Of a stretch of DNA of 64,000 nt, positions 49,831 through 60,498 are shown in pieces. Below the pieces are notes generated by a model that had not been told where the DNA came from, searched no databases, and saw nothing but the letters and a program-made list of their open reading frames with translations. This DNA comes from Taeniopygia guttata. Its lineage: Eukaryota > Chordata > Aves > Passeriformes > Estrildidae. Positions within the stretch are counted from its first letter, which is position 1. Each line of letters starts with the position of its first letter. Position numbers and translations under genes: made by a program. The DNA is taken from the NCBI RefSeq assembly GCF_048771995.1, contig NC_133028.1, forward strand, positions 5,949,501 through 6,013,500. The letters run 5' to 3'.

Positions 49831-52659
49831 GTATGTGCCTCCTAGTCAAAAGAGTTTTGAGCCATTTGGCATCAGCATTGTCCCACATCTCCTGAGGGGC
49901 TGGAAGATCAAACAACCCATCCCTAGAGCCCCTAAGGAGCAAATGCCCCTAATGCCTTCTGTCTCTAATTGTCTGTTTTTGCTACACAAATGGTTCTTTT
50001 CTTGTCACAAACAGTTCCCTCCTTTCTCTGCCTCTGTGACATTGTTTATTTTTCCTAAAACAACCCTGTGAGCAGAGACTGAAGCACCCACCCATGTCCC
50101 ACAGGTGATGTGAATTAAAAATGGGTACAGAGTCTTGCACTTCAGCATGTCCCCAGCCAAAATGGGGGGTGCTGCAAAATTTGCTACATTCTATAGATGT
50201 ATAATCCTCCCCACCACTCCCTGGGAAGGAATTGCAGTGGCTCGTAGCTCTGTGCTGGTGTTGGACCTGTACATTGCCAGGAGGAAATCCTTCTGCTCCA
50301 GCTCTACCTGTATTCCTTGCTTCTCTCTGTACAGCTTATTCCACCTGTGTGCTCAAAGCAACAAAATCCTTAATTTAAAAGAGTACAATAAAATGCCTTC
50401 CTTGAAGGATGGCAAGGGATCTTTTCTGTGGGAGGCCTAGTATGTGTTCCTCACAAGCTGCAGTCTCAACTATCACATGTGGTTGACTTTCTCAAGGACA
50501 TGACAGCATCAGTGGCTGCTCTGATGGTCAAGGTAGGAAGCAGGAGTTAAATCAGCTATGCAGTGACTGCTCCTGTGGTTTATGTGGATGTGAAAAGCCA
50601 GGAATTGCCAGCACTGGGTTTTCAAGTGGGATTCCAGCAGATTTACCCTTCTTGTCCAAGCACTTGTGCATCATCTCTTTGTGGTTTAACAAAAAGCCCA
50701 AACACACCTGTGACTGAATCTTGACGAAATTCTGATGCCTGAATATCTGTAGTTTACCTCCCTTTGGGGTCATCTGCCTGATCATTTGTTTTCACAGCCT
50801 CCCTCTCCCGTGCTTGGGCCAAAACCAACTTCTTCCCAAGTTCCTGCATATGCCAGAGAGGAGAACAAAGGCTCCTTGTTCAGTGCAGCCATTCCTGCTC
50901 CCTCCTCATGGGCAGGAGGAGCCCTGACCTTTGCAGAGGCATTTCCAATTGCAGGGGATGGCTTTGGCTGTGCTCAGGCACTGGAGCTGCTCCTTGGAAG
51001 GAGCTGCCAAGGCTCAGATAGAATGTGGTGGGCAAGTTGCAGAAAAACCCATTTTCTACAAGCTGGAATCATCTCTCTGAAAAATGAAAAATTGAAATCC
51101 AAGCAGCTGTGGCAGTGCTGAGCATCAGACAATTCCTTCCCAGTGATCTTTGTGTTCCTGCTGTGTAGCTAAAATAATTATTCTGTAGCTCAAGGAAGTC
51201 TTGAGACCTAGCTCAGGCCTGCAGCATATAAGCCAGTTTGGAGGGAAGCAGAAACACTGCTATTTGCAAACTTCCCCCTTTTCCTAGCCTTTTTCTACCT
51301 GATCTGAGCTTATAAACCCCAAACAAACCCATTTTGCAGAAGCTGGAATTACTTTCCCACTGCCTTAGGCTGAGCTAAGGATGAGGAGATGTGTGAGGAG
51401 CTGGTGGAGCAGATAGAGAAGCTGCAATAGAGTTTTGTACTCAAGTTGTGTGAAGGCATTGGCTGCTGGGTTAAGTGGCTGCAGCAGAGAAACCTGAGAA
51501 AAGGACTTGGGGGGACAAGGGATATGGTGGGGAGGAGGTTTGGGATAAGCAGGTGTGGAGAGGCAGGAATATGCACACATCTCATTTGACCTCCTGAGTA
51601 CAGCCTTAGGATGTTTGCAGTAGTTCTGTACCTGCCAGGATCAACCCTCTGTGTCATTGTGTGCTTGGGCATCTCGTGCTGCTGTAACGTAAATGACCAC
51701 AAAATAGCTCAACAAAAATTTCTGACCAACTTTTCCTTTCCACTGAGGAGAGCAGAAGCCCATGAAAAGCAGCTGGTGTGGCTTTTCAGGGCTTGGTGTT
51801 ACTGTGCCTGTACAAAAAGATACTGATATGTGTCCTGGACAGTTTTATGGCCCTCACTGTACTGCTCTGCCCAAGAAGGAAGTGTACAGGTTACCACAGT
51901 TGTTTATATTGTGCCTTTTTAATGCAAAATCTTCACAAAGAAAGAAGGGCTGGTTTGCTCTATCATTGAGTAACAAGATTACCATGAGCATTTTCAGTTC
52001 CATGGCTGGGTAGAGTGGTCTAGGGTTGTTTTTAAGCAAGCCCTTTCCTATTTATAGAAGCAAATAATTGGGTCAGGTCATGGCTCAGCTCAAAACCCCA
52101 AGGAGTTTTCCTCTGCATGGTCATGAGAGTCTGAACCCTGTCACCATTTCTGCTGCCTGGTTTTAGCAGGCTAGGTTTCTAAGCCTACTCTGTGACCCAT
52201 CTAGCACCTAACCTGTGCTCTCAGCTCTTCTTGAAAACCTGATTTAGACTGATTTGTGCTATGCAAGGGACACAGGTGCACTTGGACACCCAAGGGAGTC
52301 CCTCAGCAGCTCTCAGATACCTCAGTCCATCTCTCAGACCATCAAGGGAGATTTTGTCTCAGCAGAAGGGGAATTTAGGACTGTTATTAGACACAGGTTT
52401 TGCTATGCAGATGAAAGGACCTGAATGTGAGTTTGTAGCTCTGCAGCTGTAAGTTCCTGCTGCAACAGGATATCCCCAGTCACTGCTTCTACCAGCTCAG
52501 GCTGCATTAGAAATTGCAATGATTTTAAACACCTGGGTACCAAAAAGCTGCCCTAGTATCTAACAGCAGACTTGGGGGCTTGCAGATACGAGATGCTGAA
52601 TTTCACATGGTGGTATAAAAACATGCTAGGTGAAATGCCCGTGAAAGTAGCGCCGAGGA
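49831..52659. other. Intergenic DNA, no gene recognised
   Basis: Short overlapping frames on both strands (up to about 117 aa) without domains. No simple repeats or RNA genes were recognised. Confidence 0.5.
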
Positions 52660-53325
52660 GGGCTCCCCTTGTGTGGTATTTAAATGATCCCGAGATTGTA
52701 GAAAGTCTCTGTTTTTCAGCCCCAATGCCAAAGAAGAAGTCATAATTTGTCTGTGCTGGTTTCAAGGTTGTTTATTCTGTTTATCTCTAACATGTTCTGC
52801 TGCCCTGCCGCAGCTCTGTCCTGCAGGGCAGCGTGTGGGGCTCTGCCCTCAGTGGGATGTTACAAACATTAAATACCACAAACTACCTGTGCTGGATTTA
52901 CAATAATGTGCCAATGTAACATTAAATACCAGAAACTACCTGTGCTATATTTACAATAACGTGCCAATATCTGTCACCTACGTTGAACAGTGTGTCCCCA
53001 GCCTAAACCAACAGAAAAATGCCAACACTACAGTGAAACATGGAGGGCATGAAGAAGGAGAAAAAGGACAAGGCACACCCAATTTCCTCCATTTTGTCCC
53101 ATTGGGACCCCTTATCTAGAATCCTAAAATTTTACTTTTGCACCCGTGCCACACTTAATTATTACTTATATCAAACACTCAGAGCTTGTAATTCATCCTG
53201 TAAGATTGAAAACTCCTTTCCATGGACAGAGATCACAGACAGTGTCTCTGGGGGCTCTGTCCAGGGGGGTTCCTGACCCCTGCCAGGCTCCCAGGGCAGC
53301 GAGAGGGATGCTCTGGATTGGCACA
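52660..53325 (-). mobile_element. Solo LTR of an avian endogenous retrovirus, reverse orientation
   Basis: This is the reverse complement of the LTR at 53821-54438 with a high level of identity. Shared blocks include TCTGTCACCTACGTTGAACA, TGTGTCCCCAGCCTAAACCA and GGGGGCTCTGTCCAGGGGGG. The LTR start is at the right end (GGATTGGCACA, complement TGTGCCAATCC). The left limit is less certain, within about 10 bp. An internal 53-bp tandem duplication (52866-52971) is absent from the partner. No gag, pol or env sequence or polypurine tract was recognised beside it, so it appears to be a solo LTR. No target-site duplication was identified. Confidence 0.8.
52866..52971. repeat. 53-bp tandem duplication inside the left LTR
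   Basis: ACATTAAATACCACAAACTA at 52866 is repeated as ACATTAAATACCAGAAACTA at 52919. Each is followed by CCTGTGCT and CAATAA(T/C)GTGCCAAT. The right LTR carries one unit only. Confidence 0.88.
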
Positions 53326-53748
53326 GCCCTGGTTAGCAGATGCAGCCTGGGGGATGCTCCCGGCTGGAGTTTCGGGAGGCGATTCCCGCCTGCGAGCAGC
53401 GGGCGCGCAGCCCCACCTAGCGCCGCTCCGGGCTCTGCCTCCGCCCCGAAACGGGAAAAGCCCCGGGAAACAGGGGCTGGATAGGGAATGTAGCATCGCT
53501 ACGCGGCTTGTCGGTCCTCCCATCTCCCAGGGAGCTGCGCTGATGCACCGAGGTCTGTCCAGCCTGACTCAATCCTCTGTGTCAATTTGGAGTGCAACAA
53601 AACCCCCGAGATGTCTGAAATCGTGGCTGGCAAGGACATTTGGACGAGCAGAGACCAGCTAGCCCAGAGAAGACCATGCAAAGGGTCAATAGCTGTGATT
53701 ACCTTCTTCCCTCTGCATCATTCTGGGGAAAAGACAAGAAGTAACAGA
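53326..53748. other. GC-rich spacer between the two inverted LTRs
   Basis: The first 190 bases or so (to about 53515) are strikingly CpG-rich for intergenic DNA: GCGGGCGCGCAGCCCC, AGCGCCGCTCCGGG, CGCTACGCGGCTTGTCGG. The rest is ordinary composition. No ORF with a recognisable domain is present (longest 146 aa, compositionally driven). It could be a remnant of ERV internal or leader sequence, or a captured CpG island. Confidence 0.5.
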
Positions 53749-53820
53749 CAAAAACAAAAACAAAAACAAAAACAAAAACAAAAACAAAAAAAAAAAAAAA
53801 AAAAAACCAAAAAAAAAACC
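53749..53820 (+). repeat. (CAAAAA)n microsatellite plus poly(A)
   Basis: About six CAAAAA units run into about 20 A residues, then CCAAAAAAAAAACC, ending exactly at the LTR start. It could be the target of LTR insertion, since A/C-rich sequence resumes directly after the LTR (54439-54461, AAAAAACAAACAAAC). Confidence 0.9.
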
Positions 53821-54438
53821 TGTGGGAATCCAGGGCTTCCCTCTGGCTGCCCTGGCAGGTCTGGGACCCTGGCAGGGGTCAGGAACCCCCCTGGACAGAG
53901 CCCCCAGAGACACTGTCTGTGATCTCTGTCCATGGAGAGGAGTTTTCAATCTTACAGGATGAATTACAAGCTTTGAGTGTTTGATATAAGTAATAATTAA
54001 GTGTGGCACGGGTGCAAAAGTAAAATTTTAGGTTTCTAGATTAGGGGTTCAGAGGGGACAAGATGGAGGAATTGGGTGTGTCTTGTCCTTTTCCTCCTTC
54101 TTCATGCCCTCCATGTTTCACTGTAGTGTTGGCATTTTTCTGTTGGTTTAGGCTGGGGACACGCTGTTCAACGTAGGTGACAGATATTGGCACGTTATTG
54201 TAAATATAGCACAGGTAGTTTATGGTATTTAATGTTTGTAACATCCCACTGAGGGCAGAGCCCCACACGCTGCCCTGCAGGACAGAGCTGTGGCAGGGCA
54301 GCAGAACATGTTAGAGATAAACAGAATAAACAACCTTGAAAACAGCACAGACGAATTATGGCTTCTTCTTTGGCAACGGGGCAGAAAGACAGAGACTTTC
54401 TACAATCTCGGAATCAACAATACCCACAGATTCCGACA
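53821..54438 (+). mobile_element. Solo LTR of an avian endogenous retrovirus, forward orientation
   Basis: A 618-bp unit starting TGTGGGAATC and ending GATTCCGACA. The termini are near-perfect inverted repeats in the retroviral TG...CA form (TGTGGGAATC versus TGTCGGAATC). A poly(A) signal AATAAA sits at 54325-54330, about 110 bp from the end, consistent with an R region. The flanks are A-rich on both sides (AAAACC / AAAAAC), so a target-site duplication is possible but ambiguous. No internal viral genes flank it. It pairs head to head with the reverse copy at 52660-53325. Confidence 0.85.
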
Positions 54439-54461
54439 AAAAACAAACAAACAAACAAAAA
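54439..54461 (+). repeat. (CAAA)n short microsatellite
   Basis: AAAAAACAAACAAACAAAC directly after the LTR, probably the continuation of the A/C-rich target tract. Confidence 0.8.
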
Positions 54462-57400
54462 GATCCTGAGAGGTTTAAGTTCAATAGGGAGATTTTTCTA
54501 ACATCAGATTAGAGAAGCATTAGTGTGAATTGTGCTGGGAGGCCTTCCAGCATTGGAAAGTTTGAAGACTGTAGTGGATAAGCTCCAGCCAGGACTTTTT
54601 CAGCTGCAGCTGATCCCACTGTGGGCAGGGGATGGATTTAGCTGCCCTGGGGGAGGAAGGGATGTGCTTTTCAGCCTCTCTTTTTGCCCTTTCAATTTAA
54701 TGCATGATATTAGACACTGATACTGGGGCAGTGGTTACTTACCCTTGCTCCTGAGGCATTTTTGGATCTCTCCTTATAGGACATGCCACAAAAAAGTCAT
54801 AGAACTGAGGACAGACTCTTCTCTGTAGCTAAAGCTGATGCTGGGGCAGAGGGGAGGGAATGCAAGTCCTTGATTCAGAAAGAGCTGTGAGCTGAACCCA
54901 CCATGGCTGAAATGAGAGCATCTCCTGGACTGATTGAAAATGTACCATCTTGGAAAAAACACCTTATTAGCTTGAAGAAGTTGTTATTTAGTTGGAGATG
55001 TGTCTTCAGGTATGTTTGAGCATTGGGGCTAGAACTTCCCTATCTTACTGAGTGGTGATTGGGAGTGTCAGCTTAGGAGAAGAGGTCTGGGGACAAAAGA
55101 GGTTCCCCATTGTGCAGAAAAAAAAGAGAAGGCTCAAAAATTGCAGGAAACCTGTTCTCTGCACTTCCATTGGATTTCTCTCTCTTCCTGTGAAAATAAT
55201 GTGTGAAATCTGGAGAAGCCAGATGGAGCCAAAGGATGTAATGGACCCTGACACTGTAAAACACTTCCCTGTGAAATCCTGCCTGCAGCCTGTCCAGGGA
55301 GGATTTGCTCTGTGGCTCATTGCACTCTCAGCTGCATTTTGCACCTGCAGCAGTGGTGGCAGTGGGAGGAGCTGCCAGTGAAAGCTGCAGCACGGTGGGG
55401 TGGGGTGGCACAGGGCAGATGTGTTTCAGTCTGTGTGCAACACACACCTGATGAAGCCACCCAGGTGAGGGGAGGGGTGGGTTCTTTGCAGGCACAAACT
55501 TGTACAGCTGGAAGCTGCACTGAGGGATGCCCAAGCAGGGTGTGAGCTCACCCATCAATAGCCACTGCAGCTGCTTCTGCCATGTCTGATGTCCCTGGGG
55601 AATCTCTTCCTTGTGTTTGAGGAGCCTCTGCTTTGTCTCTCCGAGTTTTCTGATCACTGTATCCGTGAAGAAAGAGAAGTAAAACACAACTGATGAGGAC
55701 ACTGGCCTGGAAATCTCATGCATTTTTCCCAAGCTCTGCTTATCTCTGACCCTCAGCCTGGTTTGTATGCATACCACTCCAGCTCTTGTTTTGGGATATA
55801 CTCACAAGCGTGACTTGTCCTTGGCCCCTTAGCCAGTCTTGTGAGCCTGTTCTGGCTCTTATTAGGGGTTGTAGCCTGTCCCTGATCCAGCCCCTGTGAC
55901 AGTGAAGTCTCCTCCCCCATTCTGGACTGGTTTGCTGGCTGTTGGTGACGGCTGCAAGGTTAAGGCAGTGCAATGACATCTTTCTGGCCCCCAATCCAGC
56001 TGACATTGCTTGGAGGTCTCATCCTTTTTAACCCTAAGCAGATGTGAGCCAGACAGGGAGAGAACACCACTGCTCTCTGTCCAAACAGCGTTTCCAGATC
56101 AGAGCTTTGCTGTCAATTGCCTCTGCAGTCCAAAAAAAGCCAGAGTTGCCATAAAATGATCACACCTGGTAGTACAACTTCCTGATGGATCTGTGAAGAT
56201 ATCCTGATGTTCGGCCCAGCAACTGGCAACCATCAACGTGCAGAGTTCCAAATGAAATACATTCCTGTGCAGCTTTCAATCCTTTGACAGAGATATTTCC
56301 CAGTGTAAAGCTGCCATGAATATGTAAGCCAAAAACATATCATTTCTCAACCAGTGGTGCTAGGAACATGGCTGCAAAATCCAGGAATGAAGCACATGCA
56401 CCTGGAGTGATTTGATTCTGGTTCTGACTTTTTTTCCCCATCTGTACTAGCTGTTAGGCAAAAACTGCATGGTGCTCAATCCATCAGCTCAAAAAAGGGC
56501 AGGAGGAAAGGAAGAAAAGAATGGGAACATCACAGGGAGATGTAATATGCACGTTACCCCAGCAGGTGAAACTGCAAGCCTTCAGTCTCCTCCTGTGTTC
56601 CCAGCTCCCTGGAAAGAGGGAGGAAAAGAAAGTGTGCTCTGATACAGACACAGGAGGGCAACTGAGTGGTGAGGCCCTTTATCCAGCTGATGTGTGCAGA
56701 CATTGCTGCAGGAGGACCTGCAGGTCCAGCACTGCATTCCTGTTGGAGCACCATGCTGGAATCCCTCCAACCTTTGAAGAACACAAGGGGAAGTTTTAAA
56801 TGGATGGATCTTTTAGCAGGTCAAATTTTGCTTGTTTCTGGTTTGGTGGGTTTGAAAAAAATTATTTGGGTTATTTGTTTTTGGCTGTTTGTTTATGTGT
56901 TTGTTTTTTGATATCTGTGAACTCAGGTTTTACTTGTGACTCTTGGGCTGGGTTCCAATTCTAATATGACAGCACTTTGCTTTTTGCTGATGTGCCTGCA
57001 GGCAGGGATGCCCACAGCAGGCAGGGCAGGTCAGAGGGGAAGTGGCTGCCACTCAGCATCTTGCCTTTGCTTGTAGTCTGCACCTGGCTTTCACTTTGTC
57101 CTTGAACAAGTCATTGGTAAGTTGAAGGACAAGTTTGTTTCTTTTTTTTCATTAGGTTTACTGAAGAAATAAAGATTATATACTGTGAACTCTGCCTGCT
57201 GATCCCCCAGCTAGCTCATGGTCATTTTAAAAGAAACTTTACATATGGGGAGAGTTGTTAAAGGTATTACAAGTTCATAAACAATGTAAAAATCTCTGTC
57301 TGGGCAGGGAAGAAATAAAGGTAAATAATTTCCCACCCTGGTGGGAATTCAGGCTTGCTTAATCCTGCTGCTCACAGACTTTCTAACTTTGGTTTTTGCA

Positions 57401-58394
57401 GTTTTAGGAGTGAATTTAGGGTTACAGAAACATGATCTATGGGGTTTTTCAATTTGCTAGAAAAGAGGATGCTTAATATTTCAGCAGGGAGTCTTTGCAG
57501 GCAAGAGTTCCATCCTCACCAGATAGAACTGATGGATTTGATGGCTTCTTTGGTAGCAATGAGCAAGGAATCATGTTAGGGTTAGGAAACACAGCCCAGC
57601 CTCATCTCTGGGTTGAGCTAAAAGGAATGGAAGGATCAGCAGAAGTGGGTGTATGCTCACCAATGCTCTCACCGCTGTGGTTATCCAGCTTGTGCTGCTT
57701 CTCCTCCAAAGCTCTTCCTGAAGGAAAACCCTGTGGACAGTTGCACTCTCCTTGGAGAACCTCACTTGTCATTGGCTCTGTTTTTCTTCCAACAGACAAA
57801 GTTTGGTGGACATAAATCAAAAGGGACAAGTGGAGTGTGTGAAACAGGCTACTTCACTATTGGGGGAATATCAGAAATTCCTTTGCAGCAGCCAGGAGAT
57901 TCCAGGTTTGGCTACAGTACTATAGTCCATAAAAGTTGCTGGGATAGCTCTGGCTCTTTTTCCCCCAGGAGAGAGGAAACCTTTTCTTCTGTCTCATTTG
58001 CTGCTTCTGCTGATGCCAGATTTCCCTGTGTGAATGCATTTATTTTCCTTCACACCCTCAGATAGACTTTCTATTGATCGCTGCCCAAATTTGTGGCCTC
58101 TAGATCCTGGAGCTCAGCTCTCAGGATATAGCCTCCTTCCAGATGAAAGGAGGGGTGAGGAGCTAAAAAGCAGTGGGTTTCACTTTTTTATCAATTACAG
58201 TGCTTCCCAGGCTATGTGGTTAGGGAAGTGCAGAGCTTAGGAAAAATCCAGGCTGAGGACCTGGCCCCAGCATCAAGGATTTCCTTTCTGAGATGAGCTG
58301 TTGCTCTGCTCTCCAAAGTGAGGATCTCCCACTGTTTTATGTGATTGTATTGGGTTTTTTTATGTCACACACCTCATTCAAGGGGCATCTGCGC
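54462..58394. other. Intergenic DNA, no gene recognised
   Basis: Frames up to about 149 aa occur on both strands, but they overlap one another and show no domain or splice chain. No repeat family was recognised. Confidence 0.5.
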
Positions 58395-58530
58395 AGAGTT
58401 TTCTCATGGAAAGTGCAATCATTTTCTGGAACGTGTTGCTGCGGAGTATTGCTGAATCCAGGCACTTAGCAAAATTCAAAGGGAGGTCAAATATTTGTAT
58501 GGATCACAACACTAGTCCAGACCCATAAGG
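58395..58530 (+). mobile_element. Possible old CR1 3' relic
   Basis: TTTTCTGGAACGTGTTGCTG, then CCAGGCACTTAGCAAAATTC and a GGGAGGTCAAATATTTGTATGG run resemble the pre-terminal part of an older CR1 subfamily. The match is weak and there is no terminal octamer. Confidence 0.4.
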
Positions 58531-58675
58531 GATCATGCTAACAAGCTTTGGAGCAGACCTGAAGAGTGCTTTCAGCCCTTAGCTGCTCTCTTGTGCTTAG
58601 AATTTAGGGGGAGGCCCTCATGTTCAAGAGGTTGTAGTCCTTCCCCAGCAGAGCCTTGTGTTGCATATGAATCAG

Positions 58676-58741
58676 TCCATCCATCCATCCATCCATCCAT
58701 CCATCCATCCATCCATCCATCCATCCATCCATCCATCCATT
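58676..58741. repeat. (ATCC)n microsatellite
   Basis: About 16 uninterrupted TCCA units. It forms the opposite-strand counterpart of the GGAT array 0.65 kb downstream. Confidence 0.97.
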
Positions 58742-59375
58742 GGTCAGTCTCCAGCACTCCCATACCCATCAGGTAAAAGCACACAGCTGGTGAGGTGAGT
58801 TCTGGTGGTTTGGTGGCTCCCGGTCACCCAGGTCAGGGTGGCCAGGCTTGAGGGAACAAGTCAGAGCCAATATGCTCCTTTTCTTTTTTCCTCTATTTTC
58901 CAATTTATGCCTGATTTGCTACTGCCCAGTCCTCATAAAGGGGAAGGGTGATGATGGTGGTGTTTTCCCCTGCTGCTAATACTGTTTACCTAATTTTTAT
59001 TGTTTTAGCAGCCATCTTCCTTGTGTTTTGAGGGGATGCTCTGCCTTTTTGCAGCCCCTTGTGTTTATCTTGGCTTTCCTCTGGCAACATTTGTTACTAG
59101 GGTGCCTCCTAAGTGCACCTAAATCATCTCTGTCTGCCTTTCTGGTAATCACAGCACTGATATATGTGAAATTACTCCTGTCTGTGTGATCCATGCTAGA
59201 AAGAACCCACATGTTCTTGCTTGCTGTGCTGTTTAAGAGAAGTTATTACCAGTTTTACACTGCCCAGCATGTTTATAATTTATGTGTGCCATAGGTATCT
59301 GCATAATTTGTGCACCCCCAGCGCCACAGCCTGACACTGACAGCAGAGGGCAGTGCCAGACAGACAAACGGACAG

Positions 59376-59713
59376 ATGGAGGGATGGATGATGGATGGAT
59401 GGATGGATGGATGATGGATGGATGATGGATGGATGGATGGATGGATGGATGGATGGATGGATGGATGGATGGATGGATGGATGGATGATGGATGGATGGA
59501 TAATGGATGGATGAATGATGGATGGATGGATGATGGATGAATGGATGATGGATGGATGGATGATGGATGCATGGATGGATGGATGGATGGATGATGGATG
59601 AATGGATGATGGATGGACGGATGGATGGATGGATGATGGATGGATGGGTGGATGGATGGATGGATGGATGGATGGATGGATGGATGGATGGATGGAGGAT
59701 GGATGGATGGATG
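59376..59713. repeat. (GGAT)n / GGATGAT variant satellite-like array
   Basis: About 340 bp of GGAT units interrupted at intervals by GGATGAT and occasional GAATGAT or GGATAAT variants. The mixture gives a higher-order pattern. Apparent long frames here (poly IHPS on the - strand, poly MDGW on the + strand) are artefacts of the repeat. Confidence 0.97.
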
Positions 59714-60436
59714 CACAACCCACGCCAAGCGCTGCTCTGCTCTTCTCCTGGACTCTTTAGGCAGGATCATGAGCCAGTTAAGCTGCAGCACAAGCACCCT
59801 GTGTGCTGGAGGAGGCCAGGCTGGTGCAGTCCGGGCTCTGTCTCCCCTTTCCCCAGCCCATAAAACCTGAGCTTGGTGTGGGTCTTTGCTAGGATGGGGT
59901 GTCAGGAGGGGGGAAGGGTTTAAAGAGATCCCTGCATGATGCTAATCCTTGCACAATTCTTAGGGAGGATTTATCTTTTTGGCATAATTTATTTTGAATC
60001 AGTGTTTCAGTGTGGGCTGGGGGAGAACACAGATGAAATCCCATATTCTGACCATAGATTTTTGCCTGAACAAGTACACTGAGAGCAGATTGCAGATTGA
60101 GACCTTGGAAGATGATGCCAGGAGAAAACTGCCACCTTACCATATGCATAAATGTAATAGCACATTTTTTTTCTTTGACTAGCCACCTCCTCCTCCTTTT
60201 AGATTCCCTGGTCACAGACTCTGTGCCTCAAAGCATTGCACTCAGGCACCAATATGAACCAACAAAACCTGTGTGTTTTGCCCAGCAACCCACTGATCAG
60301 TGAAATTTGAAGCAGGAGGGCTGAAATAAAATGTTCAATATTAACATATTAAAAATTACAGGAGGGTCTTTCTACAAATTGACTGCCTCCCAGTTTGTCC
60401 CAAATAGCACAGTGTCCTCCTTCTACTGCAGCTGCT
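59714..60436. other. Intergenic DNA, no gene recognised
   Basis: Short frames only, and no repeat was recognised before the 5S-like segment. Confidence 0.5.
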
Positions 60437-60498
60437 CTTGTGAGGTCTCAAAAGACATGCAGCTCCAAGCCTGGTTAGCATTTAGATGGGAGACCTCC
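60437..60498 (+). mobile_element. 5S rRNA-derived segment (5S pseudogene or 5S-SINE such as AmnSINE1)
   Basis: Over 62 ungapped bases this matches the 3' half of vertebrate 5S rRNA at about 44/62 positions by hand count. It includes GCCTGGTTAG followed by GATGGGAGACC, the highly conserved 5S 3' region. The 5' half of 5S is not convincingly present upstream. Downstream sequence does not continue the 5S 3' end, so a chimeric SINE with a 5S-derived head is as likely as a decayed 5S pseudogene. Assignment to AmnSINE1 is inference. It is not a functional 5S gene, because many conserved positions are altered. Confidence 0.6.

Noticed and set aside
53222..53662. 146-aa + strand frame across the LTR and GC-rich spacer
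   Set aside because: It crosses the LTR boundary, is driven by GC composition, and shows no viral or cellular domain.
59233..59863. Long IHPS-repeat and MDGW-repeat proteins on both strands
   Set aside because: They are direct translations of the GGAT/ATCC microsatellite in several frames at once, which real coding sequence would not show.
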